Assembly (NCBI GenBank): GCA_016169945.1
Contig: JADLSH010000395.1
Location: 3,646,501-3,710,500 of the forward strand
Origin: Trachythela sp. YZ-2020
Taxonomy: Eukaryota; Cnidaria; Anthozoa; Malacalcyonacea; Clavulariidae
DNA length: 64,000 bases
Direction: 5' to 3'
The notes beneath the pieces were generated by a model. That model saw only the letters and a program-made list of their open reading frames with translations. It was not told where the DNA came from and did no database searches. Of this stretch, positions 52,521 through 63,352 are shown piece by piece. The stretch's first letter is position 1. Each line of letters opens with the position of its first letter. The position numbers and the translations under genes were made by a program.

Positions 52521-54103
52521 AATGAAATAACAAAAAAATGAAATAGAAAATTTCTTGTGGATTGAGGAGCTTTACGGCCTTCAAGAAGAGCTTCTAAGGT
52601 TTAACCGCCATCCTGCTTCTGTGAAATGCCGAGGCTAGTAACGGCAGGTCTATGTCTCAAAGAAACCACTCAATATATCTATTGGTCAATATCTTGTCAA
52701 GTGACCGTATGGCTAGAACGGAAAGGGAAGTTTATAAGTTGACGTGTTACGGTGGCCTTCATGCAGCAAAGTGCATTGGTTAATATCAGTTACACGTCAA
52801 ATAGATCTTACGGAAAGTCACGGCTAGTCATTTCTTATCCCAAAATTCCTTTCAGAATTGGCGAGATATTGAAAACGTTTCTGGGCGAGACTCACCCTGC
52901 AGTCGGTGAAAGATAGCAGCGCATAGTTCTGCAGATTGGTAACTACTTTTCGTTCCGGGCGATATAGGTTTTATTGATTTATTCATGATGCGAACTTGAT
53001 CGACTATCCATCGATCGACGCCTAAATGTGCTAAAAAACCTTGGCCAAATCTTATTTGATGTGTATGAATTATATCATAACCGTGGTCCACAACAATTAA
53101 CAACCAACATCAGCGTTTATACTTTCTTTAAGAATATTTCACCAAGCTATATGGTACTGTAGGTCCAATTTTTTCTCAACTTCATTTTCATCAGTTACAG
53201 ATGAGATGATAACCTAATTCTTTCGATATCTATCCCAACACTTACGTTTGCAACCGTCTTCTTAATTATGCGAATTGATAATTAATTAGCACTAATACAA
53301 GCATATATCTATTAGTATACTATGCTAATGTACAAATGTCCGGAAAACCATCTTCACTAGAAACCAACCGAAATAAACAAACTAAGATGCAATATAAATC
53401 GGATTGGTAGAAATCAATTAGACTGCAAGACAGTCGCAAACACCCTTTCGATAATTACGTGGGCGAATGGCCTTTCGTCTTGATTCATGAGAGCGAGGCT
53501 CCCACGCCAAGGAAGTATTCGTGACGTAATTATCGAAAGGATGTATATAGACAGTAAAGCTTCAAACGATATAGCTAAACGCCCTTCAAGAAGAGCTTCT
53601 TACGTTTAACCGTCATCCTGCTACTGTGAAATGTCTCGAGGCAACCACTTAATTAATCTATTGTCCAAACTCTTTTCAAGTGATCCGTATTACTATAGAA
53701 CTGAAGGGGAAGTTTAAAAGCCCGCTACATATATTTTAGAATGCTGCCTTGCTCGTTCACTCGCTTAAAGCGTGTTCACTGTGACAGCATTTTCCCATGC
53801 ATACAAACCTGATACAACGGACTCGAGAAATATATATCCCTTCAAGTACAAACATACTTATAAATATAAACGGTAAAAATATAAACGTTTTCATGATCCG
53901 CTTCCTGTTTTGAATGATGTAATCAGTTAATGAAAGTCAATGTAGTGATTAATGTTTGAGCAGTCACTGCAGTTCTCATAATTATAAGCAATGTGGTTAA
54001 TACAGCCAGTCTGAAGCAGTCTTACTGCTCTTACAAGAGTAATTAAAAGCAGAAGAAGTATTTCAAGCCAGAAATCCATACCAGGGCCAAAGTAAGAAGC
54101 AAG
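52520..54103. other. Non-coding upstream part of copy B
   Basis: Counterpart of 3790-5879 without the MITE. It includes the 96-bp inverted-repeat element (about 53444-53540). No gene recognised. Confidence 0.45.
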
Positions 54104-54149
54104 ATGAACGCTTGTTTGATGGTTATTTTGATAGTACAATATTTGTACG
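54104..54149 (+). CDS. Signal-peptide exon, copy B
   Basis: 46-nt first exon with one amino-acid difference (Thr to Ala at residue 3) from copy A; GTGAGT donor at 54150. Confidence 0.75.
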
Positions 54150-55490
54150 GTGAGTTGTCGACCTTATACATGCTTGATATTCTATTAATATTTTAACATT
54201 TGATATAATCATTGAAATTTTCATTTGAACCGAATTGGCATGTCTATTATATAAGGCCCAATTATATGGGCACTGCAACATGCAGCCCAGTTCTATTTAA
54301 TTGGAACCGCACATCACTCCCCTGTCAAAGACTAGGGGTGAGGGGTTCATTTAACTGAAAATCAGTTCTTACTCCTCAAGAAGTCCATTTTAAAGAATAT
54401 TTTAAATACCACGCTATAGCGGCGGGTACAAGTGTGCAATAGCCATGAATAAAATATGGTTATTAATCGATCTCGCAATATACACATACACTGACTTACA
54501 CTCAGTGTTTCTCCGAGTGTTTCTAGTGTAGTGTACAGTATATTATTTCAGTTGCAAAGCCTGAATAATAATTAACCTCAATGTAGATTTTGCTTTAATT
54601 GAATAGCAAACTAGCCTTCTCATTACTGATATCTCCAGACCTGATTTGCCGTGATTCTACCGCTACACGCCTATAATGTAAAATTAGAATTACGTCGAAC
54701 TGGATTCTGTGGTTTGAAAATTCTTGGAGATTTACCAATGATAAAATCTCGTTCTGCTCTATTTCATATTAAACGACATTTATACGAAAAGTCAAGATTA
54801 TTGATTTGTGTGTACCGGGATCATATATCATATTTCTCTCCTCTTAATTGGGGAGAAACTTGGACAAAGGTTGCATTGTTGGAAATTCCCAATCGTTGCT
54901 TATTACAATAGCCTGACACTATGATTGCATGGACCTGACAAGGCTGATATCCAAAAAATTTTGGGCAAGTGCCCAAAATTCACAAAAGTATGGATGTACC
55001 CCAATTTTTTCTCCAAAAGCCTACAATCGCGTTTTCTGATCAGGTCGGTCACTCAGGATTCTCTTTGATAACTCTGGTCACTCAAATAACTAGATGAAGC
55101 TTCAGCTGGATTACATCTGATATTTACTAGCTTGTATAATAAAAGATAATAATGGATAGAATTCACACTTTTCCAGCAACAAGCAGTGCAACAATCCTTC
55201 GCCAACAATTGTGCAATATGAAGAAGGAAACTGGGCTATGTCGAGCAAGTATTCCAATGTATTATTACGATCGTGCTCAAGGCAAATGTCTTCAGTTCAT
55301 CTATGCTGGTTGTGGAGGAAACCAAAACAGGTTTAAAACTATTGAAGACTGCAAAAACACGTGTAAAGGTAAAGTTTTTGTTTTCATGCACAACAATATT
55401 TGGACTAGTTGGATTTTAACTATTATTATTATTATAAAAATTTCCAAACTAGCAGTAACAACTGAATTACTTTTGAATTACAAGGTATAG
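54104..55490 (+). CDS. Kunitz inhibitor gene, copy B (5' half, possibly functional)
   Basis: Exon 1 54104-54149 is a signal peptide (MNACLMVILIVQYLY) with donor GTGAGT. Exon 2 55177-55368 is an open Kunitz domain with GLCRASIPMYYYDRAQGKC and [14 protein letters not shown]1 Arg. A GTAAAG donor follows, but the only downstream Kazal exon is damaged. If intron 2 is retained, the frame runs to a stop at 55488-55490, giving a Kunitz protein with a hydrophobic tail. Expression is unknown. Confidence 0.65.
55177..55368 (+). CDS. Kunitz exon, copy B (open)
   Basis: 192 nt, phase 1-1, acceptor TTTTCCAG. It has TAC where copy A has the TAG stop. All six Cys are present with family spacing. Confidence 0.87.
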
Positions 55491-55499
55491 GGACAAAGA

Positions 55500-58440
55500 T
55501 ATTCAATCTATTGTATATATACAAGTTAAAATAGGTAAATTAGGTAAAGTTAGCTAAAATAGCTAAAGTTTACTTATTATTATAAGCACGAGAAGCAGCA
55601 GGGATGAAACTGTTCGAAAAACGTTCAGTTCTACACCTAGGTACTAATAGGTTAGAATAAGACCTCAAATCATAAGTTTGAAGATTTTTGGGCGGTACTA
55701 AGGCATTCAGTTTATGAATGGGTTCCAACATCTTCGAAAAAAGGCGCTTGCAAAGAACTGTTCTACGTTCATAAAGAGTCATTAAGTTAGCTTTAAGCAA
55801 ACATTCAGCATAGGTAACTCCAGGGAAAATACTTTTTAATGCTCTTTTTTGATTTTTTCGACTTGACACACCTGACAAGCATATTCCACAATTGGTCGAA
55901 TATGTGTACAATAGGTTGAGATCAGGACATGAGAATATAAAGCGTTTCTCTTAAGTAGGCGCAGGCCATACAAACGCTTCGCGGCTTTCTTGCAAATGTA
56001 ATCGATGTGGCGGTTCCATTTGAGATCGTCTGAAAGAACAACGCCCAATAATTTTGCCTCGGAGACGACGTCGACCTCTTGGCTACTGATGGTAATAGGG
56101 ACAAACGATGGAATAAGATTGGAAAAGCAGACACGCAATTCTTTAGTCTTTAATACATTTAACCTCATATTATTGGCTGATGACCATTCTGAGCAGTTGA
56201 TGATGTTGGCGGGTAACTGAGACGGGGAATTGTTTGATATTATTTCCCAAAGGCTAGTATCATCCACAAATTTAACGGTTTCATCAGACACTGCCAAGTC
56301 ATTGATCATGATTAAAAATAAGAGCGGTCCAAGCTTAGTTCCTTGTGGGACGTCGGCGTCACTCGGAAAAGAACTGACCAACACGGGTTCTCTGTTGTCT
56401 ATCTGTTAGGAAGTTTGCGATCCAATTAAGCAATACAGGATGAATTTCCATGTCTTTCAATTTTTTCAACAGAATGTTATGATCTAATCAATCAAACGCC
56501 TTGGAAAAATCAAGTAAACAAATCCGTATAGAGTTACCTTGTTTATCAGCTGCTTCATACCATTTATGTAGCATGTAGACTAGTGCCATACTAGTGCTTG
56601 AACCCTTCAGCGAACCGAATTGCAAGGGATCAATTTTTTTTGAGACAGAGTTAAGAAGCCATTTGTAGGGAAAGGATTCAAGAGTCTTGCTGATAATTGG
56701 TGTGAGGGAGATTGGTCTGAAGTCGGAATCAACATCTTTAGGGGACGAAGATTTTTAAATTGGTGTAATATTTGCTGCCTTCCATATAGAGGGAACAAAT
56801 CCTTCACGAACTGATGCGTTAAAAATGGAACACAAGGGTCGGCACAGCACTGAAGCGTTTTCCCAGAGAAGCCAAGAAGGAATTTCATCGGGACCAGCAG
56901 ATGAATGAAGTTTAGATGATAATAGAGCTTTTTCAGTCTCCTCGACAGAGATGCAGATTTCATCTGGAATGTCATTTGTGGAAAGGGGGAGCCAGTTCAG
57001 ATTGGGTAAGGAGGACCCCACAGCAACGAACTTGTCGTTGAGGAAGTTTGCTAGATCCGCTTCAGAATAAGATTTACCTTCGAACATTATTGTAGATACT
57101 TTCTTAGAAGACTGAAGACCGCTGACCACCATTTACGAGAATCGGACTGTTGAACGCCCGCGATATTTTTATTGTAGTACTTAAGTCGTGCCTTCTTACA
57201 AAGTGCATTTACTTTATTTCGGTAGAATCTGAACATCAGGTTGTTGCCAGCCGCCCATGCTGTCTGCCGCTTGGAAATAAGAGATTTTATTTCGAAAGTA
57301 ATCCAAGGTTTGTCATTAGAATCAATTTTAATTTGTTTCCAAGGTAAGTGTACGTTTATGATATTATCTACGATGGTGGAAAAATAGTGAAACTGCTCGT
57401 CACAAGATTCCATATATATGGAGCAAAGGTACCCTATTAACTTTCGACAGATGATCGCTAACAATTCGACGATTGATTGGGCGAGAGTCTCGTACTAAAC
57501 GTGTAGACCTCGTGCCACCATAGGAGTAAGCTGGGAGAGGTTTAAGAACGATGGAATTATGATCGGAATACTTCAAAGATATTTTTTTTGCACTTCACTT
57601 GGTTGAACTAGAATACTGGGTTTGGTGGATAATCCAAGTGAGTAGATATATACACAATTTAAGACCTAACCAGGAACGGTTGCGAAAAATGCAACACTAG
57701 GCCCTCTGCCAGTATTCTATGATCGGAATGTCCAATTGGAGAAATCACCAGGGCAGAATTAAAAAATTTAGAAATGTTGGTAAATATTTTATCTAAGATA
57801 TTCTTTCCTCTAGTGGCGTCTTTGACTAACTGCTTGAGGTTAAAGGAACTGCATAAGTAGCATAACTGGTGGTGTTTGAATTGGTTAAAATCTCCAGCTA
57901 AAATAATTCCGGCACCAGGATTAGTGGAAAGGACAGAATCAATTGATTCGGTAAGGTGTGCAAGAAGGGCTCTATCGTCACTTCCATGGTACACGATTCC
58001 CAATACAATTGAATTTAGACCGCGAGGCAAACGGTGAGGCTTTAAGAGTAACCAAAGCGACTCGTATTCATGGCTTTCGATCTCTTTAAGATGAATGAAA
58101 GGTAACATGTCCTTTACGAAGACACAGACTCCACCGCCTCGTCTGCCGTCAGATCGATCATGCCTCAGTAAGGAATAACCACTTATATCTATTGCCGAAT
58201 TGGGAACATTTGAGAAAAGCCACGTTTCGGTAACAACGACAATGTCCGATGCGTAGGATTTTATTGTAGTAGACAGTTCGTCAATCTTGCTGATCAGCGA
58301 TCTTGCATTAGAAACAAATAAATTCGGTAGAGAAGAAAGTAAGGGCGTTTTTTTTGTTTGGTGGCCACTAATGTAAATTAAGTTATTTTTACGGTTGGGA
58401 CTTTTCCCTGACGAGTTATAACTTGGACGGGTCACTCTTG
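55500..58440 (-). mobile_element. LINE C in copy B, with SINE inside
   Basis: Minus-strand: endonuclease 57730-58435 (FVSNARSLISKIDELSTTIK, VVTETWL, GGGVCVFVKD, LAGDFNQFKHHQ, GHSDHR), linker 57087-57464, RT (AGPDEIPSWLLWENASVL near 56860, DVPQGTKLGPLLFLIMINDL, KFVDDTSLWEII near 56270) and C-terminus (SIFPGVTYAECLLKANLMTL). Frames shift near 56760, 56400-56560 and 55850. It is absent from copy A, so it inserted after the duplication or was lost from A. The 3' tail is a taggtaaat-type repeat near 55530. Confidence 0.87.
57570..57717 (-). mobile_element. 5'-truncated SINE with 12-bp TSD
   Basis: TATGATCGGAAT flanks it (57558-57569, 57718-57729), inside the LINE C endonuclease. On the minus strand it reads gttgcatttttcgcaaccgt…gaagtgcaaaaaaaatatct, the same body and tail as the SINE at 14661. 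The tRNA-like head is almost all missing. Confidence 0.8.
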
Positions 58441-58534
58441 TATGATGGTGGGAAACTCGGACGGGGATCGGCTCGGTCCAGTTATTGCCGTGCTAACTCA
58501 AATATTTTGTAAATCTGTATTAGAAGAAAAATGT

Positions 58535-58706
58535 AAACCAGCTTGCACTCTCATAAACCAGCTCTCATAAACCAGCTTGCACTCTCATAAACCAGCTTGC
58601 ATTCTCATAAACCAGCTTGCATTCTCATAAACCAGCTTGCACTCTCATAAACCAGCTTGCATTCTCATAAACCAGCTTGCATTCTCATAAACCAGCTTGC
58701 ACTCTC
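58535..58706. repeat. 20-bp minisatellite, about 9 units (copy B)
   Basis: aaaccagcttgca(c/t)tctcat units, one shortened to 14 bp. It starts at the Kazal codons for K-P-A-C-T-L directly after aaaaatgt and gives a stop codon after a few units. Confidence 0.85.
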
Positions 58707-58810
58707 AAAGCCAGTTTGTGGATCAGATGGGAACACATGTGCTGGTGACTGTGTGCTGGAATATGGTGATTGTAAGAGTAATGGAATGTCAAAAAAGTTC
58801 ACGATGGACT
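58707..58810 (+). pseudogene. Kazal exon remnant, copy B
   Basis: KPVCGSDGNTCAGDCVLEYG and DCKSNGMS followed by a slipped frame and TAG. This is the empty site for the copy-A foldback transposon (ctggaatatggtgattg uninterrupted). Confidence 0.8.
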
Positions 58811-58845
58811 AGTTGCAGAAGAAATCGATTTTCTGTTTAATAAAA

Positions 58846-59160
58846 GCCAATTTATAGATCACAATGTATAAATTTAAGTTAATGAGACAACACATTAACT
58901 TGAGGTTTGTTTTACTATACAACAAGTGGGAAAAGCCTGTCAACACCCACTAAATTCACAAGACAATATCTCTGATCAAAGTTCAAAGTATGTCCGGACA
59001 CGTGCAATACGAATGCAATTTGCTCAGCCAATCGAATGACTCTATTGCCAATCATATTTCAATGACAATATGTAAAGCGCGCTATATAACGTCAAGCGTG
59101 TCACTTTGCCGAATGTTTCAACTGAATAAACACGAAATTTTGCAAGAATAAAAATTTACA
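58846..59160. other. Intergenic
   Basis: No gene recognised. Confidence 0.4.
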
Positions 59161-59198
59161 TAATATGCGAAGTGCTTTGGACGGTGCTATGGAAGGTG

Positions 59199-59520
59199 CG
59201 AGAACTTAGACGATTCGAATGCTAAATATGTCGATGCGAGACCTCCTTCGGCACAAGAACAAGACCCAACAAGATTAATGCGAACGACGGGCAGCATGGC
59301 GAATAACGACGTGGTTTTGTATCTACAATCAGAACTCACTGATGCAGAACAAGCATGTGCTATTATTCCTCCCATGGTCCAAGAAATATGCCAGCTCAAT
59401 TCCGCTATAAAGTTAGTACGGACAGACGCCAACCAGTCAACAGATCCGACGAACACGAGGTGCCACGCGTGCTGAATATAACACAATTGGTTGCCTCGCA
59501 TGTGGCCCATGCGGAGCGTC
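59199..59520 (+). CDS. Possible exon, unknown protein
   Basis: A GC-richer patch encodes MANNDVVLYLQSELTDAEQA and following residues in one frame, and VPRVLNITQLVASHVAHAER in another, ending at a good GTAAGT donor (59521). The composition looks protein-coding but the two frames imply an indel. No domain is recognised. A 191-codon minus-strand frame over the same DNA looks like a chance reading. Confidence 0.25.
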
Positions 59521-60423
59521 GTAAGTATTACCAGCAACTGACTCAAACGAATGTTATATTTCTTTTCAACCAATTTTAGTATATCTCTCAATTGCCATTC
59601 GATATCATAGTATTCTGGTATCATATATGTATAAACTATAACATGATATATCTCTGTAATATATCCTATTGTTATATTGAGTCCAAAGTTTAATCCTTGT
59701 CTCGAGGCCGGAAAATATTTGTATTTACCGTAAAATTTTACGGCTATAGAAAAGAATACCATTATCGTTAAATCGGTTACTAAAAGATATCATGGAAATA
59801 ATTTGGCAGTTCATTATATTTTATTTTCAGATTGCAATTTCTTTATAAAATTTCCACCCACCCTTCTATTTTACATGTTGGAGGAACTAATCTAATGGAC
59901 GATATATTTATCTATCTCATTATATAGTTATTTTCATGCAGGGTAATCCAAGAGGAACAAACGATCAATTCTATCGTATCATATCGCTGGAAATGTTCTT
60001 GCTTTATCGTTATGCTGGATGTGGTCTTGCTTTAGTTATGCTGGATAATTAATCCAAGAGGATAACACGAACAATTTTATTGCTGTGAATGATCATGTTG
60101 TATATATCTAAACTTGTTGATGTTGAATAAAGCTTTGGTTCGGGTATATCACCCATTGTTCAGGTAATGTCGGAGAGGGTCGCAACCTTGATGACAGGGC
60201 TCTATCGGGGTTTTTACCCCTAGGGCATTTAGTCTCTCCTAGCGGGTCTTATGTAGCCTCCTGCGCAGACGTCGTTAGTGGCCCGAGGCCTCACCTAACG
60301 TCTGCTCACATTCGCTATGCATTTGACTTCCCGGCAATTGACCAATCACAATTATCTACACGATAATTGGAAGATCGACCTTCAATGACCTTCACATGGA
60401 AAACCCAACACACGGCAAGATAA
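59521..60423. other. Region upstream of helicase
   Basis: Contains an imperfect repeat of cttgctttatcgttatgctgg near 59997-60045 and a hairpin gcagacgtcgttag/ctaacgtctgc at about 60267-60302. No gene recognised; the helicase promoter should lie here. Confidence 0.4.
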
Positions 60424-60881
60424 ATGGAAGGCCATTATCAACAAATCTGCAATATTGTTAAAGTTGAAAGTTTAACTGTTCATCAGAAAAAGGCTATTCA
60501 TTCTATCATAAACGAAAGGAAGGATGTTTTTGTTAATCTCCCAACCGGCGCAGGAAAATCACTCATTTATCAAGCGTTACCTAAGCTATTCGATGAAAAA
60601 TTTGGTGGTAAACATGTAGTTATCGTGGTTTCGCCTTTGATTAATTTGATGCGAGATCAAGTAAAGAAGCTACGCGATTTAGGAGTCAGTGCTGTGTCGT
60701 TAAGTGAAATCGAGAGCGACGAAGAAGAGAAGGCATTGCAAGAAGGGAAATTTTCTGTAGTATATGGCACACCAGAGGCATTATTGAAGACCGAACGATG
60801 GAGAAGAATGCTTTCCAACAAAGTGTACAGCAAAATGGTTTGTGCTGTGGCTATTGATGAAGCGCATGTGATTAAACAATG
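60424..60881 (+). CDS. Helicase exon 1 (motifs I-II)
   Basis: Open from ATG 60424 to a GTATGT donor. Contains Walker A and the DEAH box. Splits within the Trp codon that follows DEAHVIKQ. Confidence 0.8.
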
Positions 60882-61135
60882 GTATGTATTGTATGTCTTG
60901 AATTTGTCTTTTTATACGTTGCCTCATATTATCTATTGGCATTGAATGTCGTACTAACAATATTATACAGTATATATGAGCCATTATTATATAACTGTGT
61001 TAAAAAGTGTCCAAATAACGCTAAAAACGAGTACAAATATACAGCGATATTTGGATAGTTGGTTATTTGTATAGTAGAAAACCGGTTTGACCGGTTTTTC
61101 TTCTCAATAAAAAATACTTTATAAAGCAGTTGTAT

Positions 61136-61215
61136 AATAAATATCTTATTAGATGTTTTGGTATGTAGTATCGCTGTACATTTTTACTCGTTGTTTGTAT
61201 TTTGACTCGCCCTGC

Positions 61216-61250
<35 letters not shown>

Positions 61251-61295
61251 TACAACGATACTACATACCAAAACATCTAATAAGATATATTTATT
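61136..61295. mobile_element. 160-bp hairpin MITE in helicase intron
   Basis: aataaatatcttattagatg at the left is nearly perfectly inverted at the right; arms of about 72 bp with loop tcgccctgcgggctc. Very young or under rapid turnover, given the arm identity. Confidence 0.8.
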
Positions 61296-61438
61296 GTCAA
61301 TATACACATCCCAACCCTCTGATTTCTATTTTTTAAATACTACCATTATTAATAATCTTGCAGTTTGGGTATTATTCTCATATACCCAACCCCTAAGAGG
61401 CCCTAAGAAAAAATTGCATTTTCTACTCTTAACTCCAT

Positions 61439-61522
61439 GAGCCCTATCAAGTTTTTTTTTGTGAAGGGGAGGATATAAAATATTTTATATATTACCATTC
61501 ACAAAAAAACTTGACAGGGCTC
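61439..61522. mobile_element. 84-bp inverted-repeat element
   Basis: gagccctatcaagttttttt and its near-exact inverse, with an AT palindrome (aaaatattttata) in the middle. Lies in the helicase intron. Confidence 0.65.
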
Positions 61523-61958
61523 GTCCTCAGTAAATATGAACCTTCATTAGCCTCAAACCCTCTGTGTCAACCCTAAGAAATTGCTAATGGGGTGTATCGT
61601 CTATTAAATGTTTTAGTCCTGTTAAAACAATACCAAATAAATACTGTAAATGGTTAATAAGTACTAATAACAATTGAAAATAAAATGATAAATTATGATG
61701 GGGTCATTGGTATTTTAGCAGTTGACATTTTATCCCTGGCCAAGTTAGTTCCTTGTAATCATTATACTTGTGCTTTATAGTATAAACTGAGACTGCCACT
61801 GCATGTAATTAGCTTTTGTCCAACTGAATACATTCATTAATGACTAATGGTTGACTTGTTTATGTTCAAGAATCTTATTAATGACAAGTAAAATTGTCTG
61901 CCATTATAAAATACAGACGAAGCTAGCAAGACTAATATGTGGTTTAATATTGATTTAG

Positions 61959-63352
61959 GGGAACATCATCAAGCTCTAAATATGCAGCATTCACGTGAAG
62001 CATATGGTCGCCTGCATGAGCTTGAGCCCTATTGTCACCAGATGTAAGCTTCATTGCACTTACAGCAACTGCTACTCTTGATACTAAGAAATTTATCTTG
62101 GATACTTTGTGTATGAATAATCCAGTAGAGGTACAAGAAAGTCCCAACAAGAAAAATGTCATGTATTCTGTTACCTACATCCAACAATCGCATAGAATTG
62201 ATGATACTTTTCAATGGATTGTTGATGAAATCATTAACATGGGAAGTTCCGCAGAACGAGTTATCATTTATTGCCAAACCATCAAGCAATGTAGTGTTGT
62301 TTATTCTAAACTCAGGGCTTGTCTTGGTGAACATTTTCATTCTGGACAATCAGTTGAAAGTGCTGTGTTAGAAATGCTTCATTCATGTACACCACAAGCT
62401 AACAAGGACAACATTATCAAATCATTTCAAGATCCTAATGGTACAGTCAAGGCATTGGTTGCAACAATTGCTTTTGGGATGGGTATAGACTGCAAAAGGG
62501 TTCACACATCAGTTCATTTTGGTCCACCAAAGAATGTGGAATCGTACATACAAGAAAGTGGAAGAATAGGAAGAGATGGACAGCTTAGCAAGTCATATAT
62601 TATCTATCAAGGAATTTTACTGGGTCATGTAGAAAACAACATCAAGGAATATTTAAAAACTACAGAATGTAGAAGAAAGAGTTTGTTGAGCCATTTTGGA
62701 ATTTCACTTGGTAATGTCCAGTCCCCACAGCCTGCACACTTGTGTTGTGATAATTGTGCTTTGAATTGCATGTGTGATGACACAATGCAAATCTTATTCT
62801 ATCTATCCTGGTATTTTGGCAAATCCTTCTCAACTTAATGTTGAACTTCCTATCTCTAATGTAATAAGGGAAGTCACTTCTACACATTACCAGAAACTAA
62901 AAGAAGAACTAGTGAAATTTCAAAAGAAGCTCTTAATGGATGTAATTGGAAAGGTATCAATGGGCCAAATGCATTTACATATTCCTCCACAAATGGTGAT
63001 TGGCTTTGGGCAAGTTCAAATGAATCAAGTGTTAGAACATTGTGGGTCTATTTTTTCCGTTGATGATGTTTACAAATTTGTTGAAATTTGGCATCATAAC
63101 CATGCACATTCCATATACTTGATGCTTTGTAACGTTTTTGATAACAATGAAGATACTTGTATAACTGGTGCATGTAATTTATTAATACCTACATTTGATG
63201 ATGATGATGACAATGTTGATGAAGAAGATATAAATGACGAATGGGCATGCTTTCTTGACGATTCTGATCTTTTAAACATGGCTCTGGAAAACCTATCCAT
63301 TTCCCATTTGAATGACAATGACTCTAATGAAAACATTGAAGAATCTTTCTAA
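61959..63352 (+). pseudogene. Helicase exon 2 (motifs III-VI, C-terminus)
   Basis: Acceptor GATTTAG at 61952-61958 puts the expected Gly-rich sequence after DEAHVIKQW in frame; the frame then breaks as described for the whole gene. 62032-62838 and 62774-63352 are the two main open segments. Confidence 0.75.

Larger units (their letters stand above)
51613..58845. repeat. Segmental duplication, copy B
   Basis: Parallels 2838-10998. It lacks the 434-bp MITE, the nested hAT elements and the foldback element of copy A, and contains a LINE (about 55500-58440). Similarity stops at aataaa near 58845, so Kazal exons 2 and 3 were not included. Confidence 0.88.
60424..63352 (+). pseudogene. RecQ-family ATP-dependent DNA helicase, frame-broken
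   Basis: Exon 1 60424-60881 and exon 2 61959-63352, intron GT-AG. Motifs: I NLPTGAGKSLIYQ (about residues 39-51), Ia SPLINLMRDQ, II AIDEAHVIKQW, III ALTATAT, IV VIIYCQT, V ATIAFGMGID, VI QESGRIGRDG, then a zinc site CCDNCALNC. This is a 3'-5' DNA helicase core. In exon 2 one extra base near 61996 gives an early TGA, one base is missing near 62022, and the frame changes again near 62774 before a C-terminal region ending in an acidic DDDDDNVDEEDINDE stretch. Either a recent pseudogene or affected by sequence errors. Such helicases are multi-copy in cnidarians and may be transposon-linked (inference). Confidence 0.8.

Noticed and set aside
59187..59762. 191-codon minus-strand open frame
   Set aside because: It overlaps a more coding-like plus-strand patch, is rich in residues from AT-rich codons in its first third, and shows no domain, signal or splice context.
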